Part shown: positions 20,621-28,947 of the stretch, one piece after another
Position numbering within the stretch: the stretch's first letter is position 1
How the letters are laid out: the number at the start of each line of letters is the position of its first letter
Assembly (NCBI GenBank): GCA_965213845.1
Contig: CBDCAI010000003.1
Location: forward strand, 62,001 to 126,000
DNA from: JBBROS01 sp965213845
GTDB taxonomy: Bacteria; Pseudomonadota; Alphaproteobacteria; Acetobacterales; Acetobacteraceae
Direction of reading: 5' to 3'
Length of the DNA stretch: 64,000 bases
Translations under genes and position numbers: made by a program
Notes under the pieces: generated by a model
What the model saw: only the letters and a program-made list of their open reading frames with translations
The model's database searches: none
What the model was told of the DNA's origin: nothing

Positions 20621-21152
20621 AGCGTCCGCCGTCGTTGCGAACGAACTCGTCCAAGGTGAGCGCGCACTCGGCAGGAATGGGCAGGGGTGGCTTGCCGTCG
20701 ATCGTGTCCGGCAACCCAGCCGCCGCGTCGCAATACAGTTCGGACAGGTCGAGGTGTTGGCGCATCGACTCCGTGAAGTCGTGCTCGGCCTCCTGCCGGA
20801 ACTGCCGAGTCTCCGCGCGCCAATTTGGCACCGCCAAGGAGTCTGGCTTGGCGCGCGCCTTCAAGTCGTGTCTCATGGCCTGAACCAAAGCCGACCTGAC
20901 GACGCGCAATTCGCTTTTCCCCACGGACTCGATCTCTTCGATGACGTTGGGCGAGTCGAGCTGCTCGTTGACCCGCTCCCCGGCCGCGAGACGCCGCAGC
21001 AACGCCGCCTGCCGCCCCACCGACTCAACCTCCTCGATGACGTTCGCCCAGTCGAGGTCCGCGTTCACCCGCTCGCCCGCCGCGAGCCTCCGCAGCAACG
21101 CCGCCTGGCGTTCGCTCCAGGTCAGTGTGTCGGCGTCGTAAAGGTCGCCCAT
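20619..21152 (-). CDS. DUF29 family protein with internal 32-residue duplication
   Basis: A 177-residue soluble protein of the DUF29 family, known by the start DLYDADTLTWSERQAALLRRLAAGE and EEIESVGKSELR, then a helical region SALVQAMRHDLKARAKP and the end SLDEFV-like LTLDEFVRN. Function of the family is unknown; it is common in cyanobacteria and proteobacteria. Residues 15-46 and 47-78 are near copies (both RQAALLRRLAAGERVN, then VIEEVESVG or VIEEIESVG), so the gene has an extra tandem unit compared with the usual family layout. Start ATG at 21152. Confidence 0.85.
   Translation of the reverse strand: MGDLYDADTLTWSERQAALLRRLAAGERVNADLDWANVIEEVESVGRQAALLRRLAAGERVNEQLDSPNVIEEIESVGKSELRVVRSALVQAMRHDLKARAKPDSLAVPNWRAETRQFRQEAEHDFTESMRQHLDLSELYCDAAAGLPDTIDGKPPLPIPAECALTLDEFVRNDGGR
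20919..21110 (-). repeat. tandem 96-bp duplication inside the DUF29 gene
   Basis: Two adjoining 96-base units (21015-21110 and 20919-21014) encode 32-residue copies differing mainly in ADLDWA versus EQLDSP. The frame is kept. The unit covers the N-terminal helix pair typical of DUF29. Confidence 0.85.
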
Positions 21153-21248
21153 GGTCAGCCTCCGCCGACACCTTAGCAGCCCCTCGAACGTCCGCGCGAC
21201 ATCTGCCGGGGTGGACGGATGCGGCCCCGCCCCGGCAAGGTCGGCCCC

Positions 21249-21779
21249 ATGCGGACCACCTCCCGTCGCAAGGCGCTGACCGAGGCGGATCGCGCCGAGT
21301 GGGCCGCCTACGCCGCCAAGGTGCGCCCGCTGCCGGGCGTCGTGGCACCCCCACCGCCGGTGGTCCCACCACCCGTCGTCGTTGCCGCCCCGAGCGTGCC
21401 TCCACCCGCCCGGCCGGTCGCCTCCGGTCCGGCGGCGTTGCACATCGGCGTCAATCCCGGCGGCCTCGACGCAGCCAGCTGGAAGCGGCTGCAAGCCGGC
21501 AAGCTGCCCCCGACCCGCACGCTCGACCTGCACGGCCGCACCGTCCAACGCGCGTTCTCGGCGTTGCACGCGTTCCTCGAAGCCGCGCACGCCGACCGCG
21601 TCCGGGTGGTCGAGGTCATCACCGGGCGCGGCGCGGGCGAGACCGGCGGCATCCTGCGCCGCGAGTTGCCGATGTGGCTCAACCTGCCCGCGCTGCGCCC
21701 GCTGGTGCTGGCCGCCAGCCACCCGCACGCGGCCAACGTCGGCTCGGTGCGCCTGCTGTTGCGGCGGCCACGCGGATGA
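21249..21779 (+). CDS. Smr domain protein
   Basis: A protein of about 176 residues with a proline-rich, low-complexity linker (PPPPVVPPPVVVAAPSVPPP at about 35-54) and a C-terminal Smr domain: RTLDLHGRTVQRAFSALHAF, VVEVITGRGAGETGGILRRELP and HPHAANVGSVRLLLRRP. The LDLHG and TGRG motifs form the nuclease-like core found at the end of MutS2; stand-alone Smr proteins can cleave DNA or mRNA, and some act at collided ribosomes. ATG at 21249 follows an AAGG; 21219 is an alternative. Its stop overlaps the channel gene start (ATGA). Confidence 0.88.
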   Translation: MRTTSRRKALTEADRAEWAAYAAKVRPLPGVVAPPPPVVPPPVVVAAPSVPPPARPVASGPAALHIGVNPGGLDAASWKRLQAGKLPPTRTLDLHGRTVQRAFSALHAFLEAAHADRVRVVEVITGRGAGETGGILRRELPMWLNLPALRPLVLAASHPHAANVGSVRLLLRRPRG

Positions 21780-22666
21780 TCCGCAAACGGCGCGAGTTCA
21801 AGGTGCAGGTCGGCGCGTTCGAGCTGACCAAGCTCGGCGTGGACCGCTGGGACTGGCGCGACCCCTACCACCTGCTGATCGAACTTAACTGGTGGCAGTT
21901 CGTCACCGCCTTCGTGGTCGCCGAGTTGTCGCTAAACCTGTTGTTCGCGACCCTATACCTGCTGGTGCCGGGCTGCATCGCGAACCTCCCGCCGGGATCG
22001 GTGTTGCTGGCGTTCTCGTTCAGCCTGGAGACGCTGGCCACCGTCGGCTACGGCGTCATGTCCCCCGACACCGGCTACGGCCACGTCGTCTCCGCGCTGG
22101 AAATCGTCACCGGCGTGCTGTTCACCGCCCTGGTCACCGGGCTGATCTTCGTCCGCTTCTCCCGGCCACGCGCCAAGTTGCTGACCGCCGAATACGCGGT
22201 GGTCGGCCGACACGACGGCCACCCGACGCTGATGGTCCGGATCGGCAACGGCCGCCTCGGGCCGCTGGTCGACGCGACGGCGCGAATGTCGGTGCTGATG
22301 ATCCGCCAAACCCAGGAGGGCAGCACCTACCGCGGCAGCCGCGACCTGGTCCTCGAGCGAGCCAGCCTCGCCACCTTCGCGCTGACCTGGACGCTGTTCC
22401 ATCGGATCGACCCGAGCAGCCCGCTGTTCGGAGTCTCGCCCGAGCAGTTCCAGAGCGTGGTGGTGCGCATCTATCTGATCTTCGAGGCGCGCGACCCGGT
22501 GCTGGCGAGCGGCATCCACGTGGTCAAGGATTGGGGCGCGCAACAGGTTTTGTTCGGGATGCGATACGCCGACGCCGTGGCCAGTGACGAGCAGGGGCGC
22601 GTCGTCGCCGACCTCAGCCTGATCAGCGAAATCATGCCGGACTTGGCGCTGCCACCGCCAGTTTGA
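21776..22666 (+). CDS. inward-rectifier potassium channel, KirBac type
   Basis: A 296-residue two-helix channel. A slide-helix region (GVDRWDWRDPYHLLIELNWWQF) precedes TM1 at about 41-63, a pore helix and the selectivity filter TVGYG at 89-93, and TM2 at about 105-130. The large C-terminal immunoglobulin-like cytoplasmic domain follows (KLLTAEYAVVGRHDG, TLMVRIGNGRLGPLVDATARMSVL, TWTLFHRIDPSSPLFG). These are the marks of bacterial Kir channels, which conduct potassium and respond to lipids and pH. It is translationally coupled to the Smr gene through an ATGA overlap, an unobvious pairing. Confidence 0.92.
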   Translation: MIRKRREFKVQVGAFELTKLGVDRWDWRDPYHLLIELNWWQFVTAFVVAELSLNLLFATLYLLVPGCIANLPPGSVLLAFSFSLETLATVGYGVMSPDTGYGHVVSALEIVTGVLFTALVTGLIFVRFSRPRAKLLTAEYAVVGRHDGHPTLMVRIGNGRLGPLVDATARMSVLMIRQTQEGSTYRGSRDLVLERASLATFALTWTLFHRIDPSSPLFGVSPEQFQSVVVRIYLIFEARDPVLASGIHVVKDWGAQQVLFGMRYADAVASDEQGRVVADLSLISEIMPDLALPPPV

Positions 22667-22668
22667 GG

Positions 22669-22694
22669 GCGGGCGGGGAGGGTGCCCCGCCCGC
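22669..22694. terminator. strong hairpin between KirBac and porin genes
   Basis: GCGGGCGGGG at 22669-22678 pairs perfectly with CCCCGCCCGC at 22685-22694 around a six-base loop, in the gap between two converging genes. No T-run follows; it may still stop transcription from both sides. Confidence 0.55.
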
Positions 22695-22700
22695 TCCCCG

Positions 22701-24617
22701 CTACTGGAACGGTAGGTAGCGCAACGTGAAGAACACCTCGTTCTCGTCGGCCTTCGGCGTGCTGCCCCGCCCGACGGTCGATGCCGCGTTGCCCGACCCG
22801 GCGCCGTGGAAGGCGACGCGGTGGGTGTAGCCATACTGCGCACCCGCCTGCAGCGTGCCGTAGGCCCCATGCGCGAAACGCCACCACGCGCCGAACGACA
22901 GGTTCTGCAAAGCTCGGGTCTGCGCGGAGCAGGCCGCGTTCTCGGTGTCGCACCCGGCGACGTTGGCGGTCGCCGAGCCGTAGCCAAACGTGCCGGCGAC
23001 GTTGCTGAACGTGGTCCGCTTGACCTGCTCCATGCCGGCGTAGCCGTAGACGTCGACGTCCTTGATCGGGTGGCCGACCAGTCCGACGGTTCCGCCGATC
23101 TCGCCCAGCGGACGGGGCTGGCCGTTGCTGCCGAGCGTCGCGTCGGCGATTTCTCCGGAGAGGTAGCGGCTGACGCCGTAGCCCGCGAGGATGTTGCCGG
23201 AGAAGTCCAGGTATTTCGGCACCAGCGGCAGCACGGTCGAGCCGCCGATGCCGCCGCCGACCGCGACCTCGTCCTTGCCGGCCCCGGCTGCGACGCCGGC
23301 CACCGCCACCCTCGAGCTGACCGTCTTGAACGTCCGGCCGAGGCCGAACACCTCGTAGTGGCCGTAGCCGGGGTCGGCCGCGAACTTCACCACCACGTCC
23401 GGCGTCACGTCGGTCGAGTAGTTGGCGGTGTTGTTGAGGTAGGACCCGCCGGTGTTGAACACCAGCACGCTGTTGCCCGACGTGCCGCGCGGCAGCGTTC
23501 CCGCCAGGGTGGCACCGGTCAGGGCGTTGGTGCTGGTGGCTGCCAGGGTGCCGCCGGTGAAGCTGTAGGCGGACTCGGGTGCCTCGATCGACAGTCCGAG
23601 GTGGTAGTTCTTGCCAAAGTCCTTGACCACGCGAAGCTGCGGCGAGCGGACGTAGACGAAGCCGGGTAGGTAGTTGGCGTTGATGGTCAGCGGCAACGCC
23701 TCCTTGCGGGGCGTCAGCCCGGTGGTGAAGCCGGTCGCCAGCGAATACCCCTGGCCGGCCAGGAAGTGCAGCCCGTCGGGACCGTCGTCGTACTGGACGT
23801 ACGCCTGTCGCAGCCGCGGGGTGTAGCTGTTGGTTTGGTAGCTGTTCGACGTGGTCGCGGCACCGTCGAAGTCGCTCTCGAGGTAGCCGGCCACGTTCAC
23901 GTCGGGTGCCACCTTGCCGGCCACCAGCAGCGACACGCGGCTGTGCTGGGCCGACATCCGGAACTCGCCGGTGTGGGCGTTGGCGCTGTTCGAAAACGGG
24001 ATGGTGCCGAAGTTGGTCGAGATGCCGGAGGTGAGGTTCGAGCTGCGAACCACGCCGGTGAGGTCGACGAAGCCGCCCAGCGTCACCGAGACGTTGCCGA
24101 CGCGGATGGTGGGCGAGCTGGCGTCGACGGCGGTGCTGACCACCGACGGCGACGACACGCCGCCAAGGCCGGTGGCGTTGGGATTTTGAGGGCCGCCGAC
24201 CATCACGGCTTGACCCTGCCCACCGCCCGGCTGCGGCGTGCCCTGGAGCGGCTGGGTGTCTTGCGCCGGGCTGCCGCTGGTGGCGCCCGCGACCTTGCCG
24301 CCCGCCACGCCGCCAACCGCCCCGGCTCCCGCCGCCGTGGCCACGCCGCGTCCGTTGGCGCGCGCCGCCTCGGCGCGGGCCTGGCTCGCGTCCTGCTGCG
24401 CGCGGCGCAACGCCGCGTCCCGGCCGGCCGCCTCGCGCTGCAGCTTCCGCAGCTCGGTCTGCAACTGGGAGATCTGGGCCTGGATCGAGGCCAGCGAGCT
24501 CGCGTCCTGCGCCATCGCCGGGTTCGCGCCGCCGACACCCCCGGCCAGGGCGGTCGCCGCCAGCAAAGCCGCAACCGCCCGAACTGATCCAGTCCGCACT
24601 AAAGTTCGCACAGTCAT
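22701..24617 (-). CDS. outer-membrane porin-like protein with N-terminal coiled coil
   Basis: A 638-residue exported protein. A signal peptide ends near AMAQDAS (about residue 36), followed by a coiled coil at about 40-90 (SIQAQISQLQTELRKLQREA) like that which anchors some porins to the cell wall. A glycine-rich linker precedes a long beta-rich domain (VGNVSVTLGGFVDLTGVVRSS, RVSLLVAGKVAPDVNVAGYLESDF) and the chain ends in a phenylalanine strand, FFTLRYLPFQ, close to the usual C-terminal Phe signal for outer-membrane insertion. It resembles alphaproteobacterial putative porins with a DcaP-like layout. Substrate unknown. The gene stands alone. Confidence 0.85.
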   Translation of the reverse strand: MTVRTLVRTGSVRAVAALLAATALAGGVGGANPAMAQDASSLASIQAQISQLQTELRKLQREAAGRDAALRRAQQDASQARAEAARANGRGVATAAGAGAVGGVAGGKVAGATSGSPAQDTQPLQGTPQPGGGQGQAVMVGGPQNPNATGLGGVSSPSVVSTAVDASSPTIRVGNVSVTLGGFVDLTGVVRSSNLTSGISTNFGTIPFSNSANAHTGEFRMSAQHSRVSLLVAGKVAPDVNVAGYLESDFDGAATTSNSYQTNSYTPRLRQAYVQYDDGPDGLHFLAGQGYSLATGFTTGLTPRKEALPLTINANYLPGFVYVRSPQLRVVKDFGKNYHLGLSIEAPESAYSFTGGTLAATSTNALTGATLAGTLPRGTSGNSVLVFNTGGSYLNNTANYSTDVTPDVVVKFAADPGYGHYEVFGLGRTFKTVSSRVAVAGVAAGAGKDEVAVGGGIGGSTVLPLVPKYLDFSGNILAGYGVSRYLSGEIADATLGSNGQPRPLGEIGGTVGLVGHPIKDVDVYGYAGMEQVKRTTFSNVAGTFGYGSATANVAGCDTENAACSAQTRALQNLSFGAWWRFAHGAYGTLQAGAQYGYTHRVAFHGAGSGNAASTVGRGSTPKADENEVFFTLRYLPFQ

Positions 24618-25359
24618 CGTCTTACACTCCCGGTCGAACGGCGCTCGCCGCTGGGCTTACCACTGTGACAGTTTAATGACGAATGTGGCCCAGCAAGTAT
24701 TCATGCTGGTGACGTCTTCAGCCCTTGAACCGCCACGCCTTGTGTCCAAAGCAACGACCGCCGGTCAAGCGTGTGCCCGCAGTTTCGCCTTGGAACCGCC
24801 TACGTTTCGCTCGTGCTGAACTTGCTATGTCTTCTATGCAACACTGTTGCGAACTAGTGTAATGCGACTGTCACATCCGGCGGCTAGCACTCAGCGACGC
24901 GGCGATTTCGTATTTGCCGAGGCGTTCCGGGGTGCGGCGGGCGGCAGCGACCGCAAGCCGAAGCACGTCGCCGCCCAGCACGACGAGCAGGCCGTTGGTG
25001 CCCTGGTTGACACGCGCGGGCGCGGGTCGCGCCGGGTGCCCGCCCTCCGCGCCGCTGGTGGTGGTCCGGCGCCGCTGCCGCACGCCGACGCCGGACGACA
25101 CCGCGCCGTGCCGGCTTCGCGCGGCCTGGGCAACGCGGGCTGGCCCAACCGATCGTGGCCGAGGTGGGTCGCGCGCTGGACGCGCCCGGCGTGGTGCTCA
25201 AGCGCTCCGCGATCGTGGACGCGACGTTGATCGCCGCCGACGCCGCACATCGTTTCAGGCCGCGAACAACAAACGCAACCGTGTTGAGTCATCAACTGGT
25301 AGATGCAACCAAGGTATATTAATGTCAACAAATCATCAAACCAAAAGGACTTCCCGCAG
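24618..25359. other. long intergenic region holding an IS5-type remnant
   Basis: About 740 bases without an intact gene. The left part (24618-24860) is AT-richer and should hold the porin promoter. The middle (about 24885-25100) has open frames on both strands that match nothing I recognise. A transposase fragment lies at 25131-25250, followed by an AT-rich leader (25250-25345) before the galactose-oxidase-like gene, whose ribosome site AAAAGGA lies about 11 bases before its ATG. Confidence 0.5.
25131..25250 (+). mobile_element. IS5-family transposase remnant
   Basis: A short frame reads GLAQPIVAEVGRALDAPG followed by VVLKRSAIVDATLIAA. This matches the segment of IS5-family transposases that has the pattern LF..VN..L...GL....GTIVDATII.A. 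Neither the N-terminal part nor the catalytic DDE remainder is found nearby, and no terminal inverted repeats were seen, so only a small internal piece survives. Confidence 0.6.
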
Positions 25360-26976
25360 ATGCGAACCATCCATTGGGCGGCCCTTGCCGGGGTTGTCGC
25401 CGCCACCGGGGCGGGCGCCGCCCCGCTGGTCAGCCACCGATTCGCCACCGTCGATGACACCCAGACCAAGGGCGCGGCCATCGACTACGGCTACGGCCCA
25501 GGGGTCAAGAAGCCGACCGCCCGCCCGTTCGCGCGATCGCTCGCGGTCACCACCGCGCTCTCAAGCGTCCCCAACGGCGGCACCCAGGCGGCCACCATGG
25601 GCGCGTTCGGCCCGACCATCCCGTGGCCGATCATCCCGATCCACGCCGTGATGCTGCCCGACGGTCGCCTGATGTCGTTCGGCAGCAACCCGGACGGCTC
25701 GCAAACCGGCCAGTTCGTGTACGACGTCTGGAACCCGGCGCTGGGCACCGGGAGCAACGCCCACACGGTGCTGCCCAACACCACCAACACCGACATCTTC
25801 TGCTCCGGCACGGCCATGATGTGGACCACCGGCGAGACCCTGGTCACCGGCGGCGACGTCACCGTCAACGGCGTGCGCAACTACTCCAGCAACGCCACCA
25901 CGGTGTTCAGCCCGAAGACCAACACCATCCGCTCGGCCGGGGGAATGAAGTACCCGCGCTGGTACAACTCGATCGTGGCGCTGCCGGACGAGCAGATGCT
26001 GGCGCTCGGCGGGCGCACCAGCCCGACCGCCTCGGCGATCACCCCGGAGGTCTACAGCCCGTGGACCGGCTGGCGCACCCTGACCGGGGCCACCAGCGCG
26101 GCCGCGTTCGCCGACAACACCTACCCGCGCGCCTGGACCGCGCCCGGCGGCCGGGTCTACTTCATCGCCCCGAGCGGCGCGCAGTACTACTTCAACACCG
26201 CCGGGGCCGGCTCGATCACCCAGGCGTACGGCCTGCTGCCGCAGGGCTGGATCACCCTGCCCACGGTGATGTACGCGCCCGGCAAGCTGCTCAGCGTGCG
26301 GGCCGACACGGTTACGGACGTGATCGACATCAACGGGGCCACTCCGACGTTCACCCGCACCGGCAGCATCGACCAGAACCGCGTCTGGTCGAGCGCCACC
26401 GTGCTGGCCGACGGCAAGGTGCTGGTCAACGGCGGCTCGCTCGTCGACCTCCAACTGTCCGGCGCGGCCTACACCACCCAGATGTGGGACCCGGCCACCG
26501 GGCGGTGGACCACCGGGGCCTCGGCCACCCGCGCGCGCCTCTACCACGGCAACGCCCTCCTGTTGCCCGACGCGACCGTGCTGACCGGCGGCGGCGGCGC
26601 GCCGGGCCCGGTCTCCAACCTGAACGCCGAGATCTACTACCCGCCCTACCTGTACAACGCCGACGGCTCCGGCACCCCGGCTTCCCGCCCAACCCTGGTC
26701 TCCGCCCCCGCCGTGTTCACCTGGGGCAAGCCGCTGGTGTTGCAGGCCGGCGACGGCGAAGCGATCAGCCGGGTCACCATCGTGCGCCAGGGCGCGGCCA
26801 CTCACTCGGCCAACCTCGACCAGCGCTTCATGGACCTGACGTTCACCCAGACCGGCACCTCCCTCTCGGCCACGATGCCAACGGACTGGTCGGTGCTGCT
26901 GCCGGGCAACTGGATGGTGTTCGTCTGGCAGAACGGGGTGCCGTCGCTCTCCAAGACCATGCTCGTGCCGAGCTAA
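25360..26976 (+). CDS. exported galactose oxidase-like copper radical oxidase
   Basis: A 538-residue protein with a signal peptide (MRTIHWAALAGVVAATGAGA). The seven-bladed Kelch-like propeller and the C-terminal DUF1929 domain match galactose oxidase and glyoxal oxidase, which oxidise alcohols or aldehydes and release hydrogen peroxide. All active-site residues can be placed by motif: Cys in DIFCSGTAMM and Tyr in PRWYNSIVALP for the cross-linked cofactor, Tyr-His in ARLYHGNALLLPD, and His in ATHSANLDQRF. Such enzymes are best known from fungi; bacterial ones include actinobacterial GlxA. ATG at 25360 is preferred over 25303 because of the AAAAGGA site and signal peptide. Confidence 0.88.
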   Translation: MRTIHWAALAGVVAATGAGAAPLVSHRFATVDDTQTKGAAIDYGYGPGVKKPTARPFARSLAVTTALSSVPNGGTQAATMGAFGPTIPWPIIPIHAVMLPDGRLMSFGSNPDGSQTGQFVYDVWNPALGTGSNAHTVLPNTTNTDIFCSGTAMMWTTGETLVTGGDVTVNGVRNYSSNATTVFSPKTNTIRSAGGMKYPRWYNSIVALPDEQMLALGGRTSPTASAITPEVYSPWTGWRTLTGATSAAAFADNTYPRAWTAPGGRVYFIAPSGAQYYFNTAGAGSITQAYGLLPQGWITLPTVMYAPGKLLSVRADTVTDVIDINGATPTFTRTGSIDQNRVWSSATVLADGKVLVNGGSLVDLQLSGAAYTTQMWDPATGRWTTGASATRARLYHGNALLLPDATVLTGGGGAPGPVSNLNAEIYYPPYLYNADGSGTPASRPTLVSAPAVFTWGKPLVLQAGDGEAISRVTIVRQGAATHSANLDQRFMDLTFTQTGTSLSATMPTDWSVLLPGNWMVFVWQNGVPSLSKTMLVPS

Positions 26977-27443
26977 CGCCCCCGGCAAACCCCGCGAGGC
27001 GCCACGGCGTCCCGCGGCCGCCATGCGTGAGGGGGTCCCGGACTCCGGGACCGAAGCCTAGGTTTGGGTCGCCCCGGCTGAAGCACGGCTCAACATGCCC
27101 GTACCCGGCATCGGGGTGCGGCAAGCGTTCGCGCCGCGTGGCGAAGCGGGCTGGACCAACCTGCCTTGCGCGCGGCTATTCGGGTCAAGCCTCCGCAACC
27201 GGGCAACTGGCATAGGCGCCTTCGCGTCACTCCGGCCGGTGGCGACTGGGGGACATCCACAGCACGCGCGCTCGGCCTAACCCCGGATGGGTTTCCGGCG
27301 ACTGCACCCAGACACCTGCTTTTCGCGACGCGCCGCCTTGGCTTGGACGCGCTACCGACGGCGTGACCCTAGTCGGCAACGTCGCCCCGTTGACGCTGCG
27401 CAGGGCGCCCAGGTTCTGCCCGAGGATTGTGCGGGCGTTTCGG
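26977..27443. other. intergenic region between convergent genes
   Basis: No gene is supported in these 467 bases. A hairpin at 27034-27052 may end the galactose-oxidase-like transcript. The remaining DNA has short open frames on both strands with no recognisable protein. This is also the left boundary of the catabolic and transport locus that follows. Confidence 0.4.
27034..27052 (+). terminator. hairpin after the galactose-oxidase-like gene
   Basis: GGTCCCG at 27034-27040 pairs with CGGGACC at 27046-27052 around a five-base loop, about 60 bases after the stop codon. There is no T-run downstream. Confidence 0.4.
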
Positions 27444-28829
27444 TCACGCCCGGAACTGCGCGGCGGGATGGCTCGCGGGCAGGCGGGGATGCCCCACCCC
27501 GGCGAACCGCTCGCGTAGCGTCGAGCCCTCGTATTCGGTGCGATACAACTGCCGGCGTTGCAGTTCGGGTACCAGAAGCTCGACGAAATCAATCATGCTG
27601 CCGGGGGTCAGCATGTGCGTCAGCATGAACCCGTCCACGTCCAGAGCTTGCGCCCAATGCTCCAGGGTGTCGGCGACCTGACTGGGCGTTCCGGCGGTGT
27701 ACAGGAAGCGGCGGTCGAGCTGCCCAGCCTCGTCGATGATCTCGCCCACCGTGACCCCCTCCGGAAACGGATAGCGCGACATGTGGGCCGACCCTGGCCC
27801 ACCCTGGGCGATGATCGCGGCGATGCTGGCGTCGCGCGGATGCTTGGTTAGATCCATGCCGGAGCCGAAGCGGTGCGCCAGATAGCCTTCGGCACGCGAA
27901 AAGCGTTGATATTCGGCGGCCTTGGCGGCGGCCTCCCCCTCGGTACGACCGATCACCAGGTTGCACGGTGGCATCAGTGTCAAGGCGCGCGGATCGCGCC
28001 CGAACCCGGCCGCGCGCGAGCGCAGGTCGGCCGCGTTGGCCCGCACGCCATCGATCGAATAGCCGCCGACAAACACACCCTCGGCGTGGCGCGCGGCGAA
28101 GTCCCGCCCGCGCGGCGAGGCCCCGGCTTGAAACAGCATCGGCGTCCGCTGCGGCGACGGCTCGACGAGATGCGGGCCGGCGACACGGTAGTGCCGGCCG
28201 GCATGGTCGATTGGATGCACTTTGGACGGGTCGGTGTAGGTGCGGCCGGCGCGGTCGCGCACCACGGCGTCCTCGTCCCAACTCGCCTCCCACAGCTTGT
28301 AGCAGACCTCCATATACTCGTCGGCGATGTCGTAGCGGTCGGCATGCTCGACCTGCTGGTCCAGCCCGAAGTTGCGCGCGGCGTCCGGCAAGTAGGAGGT
28401 GGCGACGTTCCAGCCTACCCGCCCGCCGGTCAGGTGGTCGAGCGTGCTCATCCGCCGCGCGTGGGCGAATGGCGGCTCATACGTGCTGGACACGGTGACC
28501 GCGAAGCCGAGGTGCCGCGTCACCGCCGCCATCGCCGGCACCAGCAGCAGCGGGTCGAGGATCGGGACGTGCATGCCCTCGCGCAGTGCGACGTCGCGGC
28601 TGCCGCCATAGCCGGCGGACACCGCCAGCACGTCGGCGAAGAAGATCATGTCGAGCTTGCCGCGCTCCAGGAGCAAGGCGAGGTCGGTCCAGAACGCGAT
28701 GTCGGTGTAGCGGTGCCGGTTGTTGGCCGGGTGCGCCCACATGCCGTAGTTGTTCTGGCTGACCGTCGCCATTTCCAGCAGCCCGAAGTGCAGGTGACCG
28801 CGACGCGGCGGGTTGCCTGGATGCGACAT
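27444..28829 (-). CDS. LLM-class flavin-dependent monooxygenase, NtaA/SnaA/DszA family
   Basis: A 461-residue bacterial luciferase-fold monooxygenase. Family marks are the start HLHFGLLEMATVSQNNYGMW, DLALLLERGKLDMIFFADVL, EPPFAHARRMSTLDHLTGGRVGWNVATSY, LFQAGASPRGRDFAARHAEGVFV and the late TAGTPSQVADTLEHWAQALDVDGFML. These enzymes use reduced FMN from a partner reductase to oxidise chelators such as nitrilotriacetate, sulfur heterocycles or amines. No flavin reductase gene is adjacent. It is divergent from the PucR regulator, 118 bases apart, which suggests shared control of the locus to the right. Confidence 0.92.
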   Translation of the reverse strand: MSHPGNPPRRGHLHFGLLEMATVSQNNYGMWAHPANNRHRYTDIAFWTDLALLLERGKLDMIFFADVLAVSAGYGGSRDVALREGMHVPILDPLLLVPAMAAVTRHLGFAVTVSSTYEPPFAHARRMSTLDHLTGGRVGWNVATSYLPDAARNFGLDQQVEHADRYDIADEYMEVCYKLWEASWDEDAVVRDRAGRTYTDPSKVHPIDHAGRHYRVAGPHLVEPSPQRTPMLFQAGASPRGRDFAARHAEGVFVGGYSIDGVRANAADLRSRAAGFGRDPRALTLMPPCNLVIGRTEGEAAAKAAEYQRFSRAEGYLAHRFGSGMDLTKHPRDASIAAIIAQGGPGSAHMSRYPFPEGVTVGEIIDEAGQLDRRFLYTAGTPSQVADTLEHWAQALDVDGFMLTHMLTPGSMIDFVELLVPELQRRQLYRTEYEGSTLRERFAGVGHPRLPASHPAAQFRA

Positions 28830-28947
28830 GGCACGAAGTCCCCCCTCTGATCCAGCACCATGCTAGGCGACCACGGGCACACCGCCGATGGACAGTCTTG
28901 ACGACGCGTCGCACAGTTTCTGGCTACTTTGTCGAAGCCGGCGAGCG

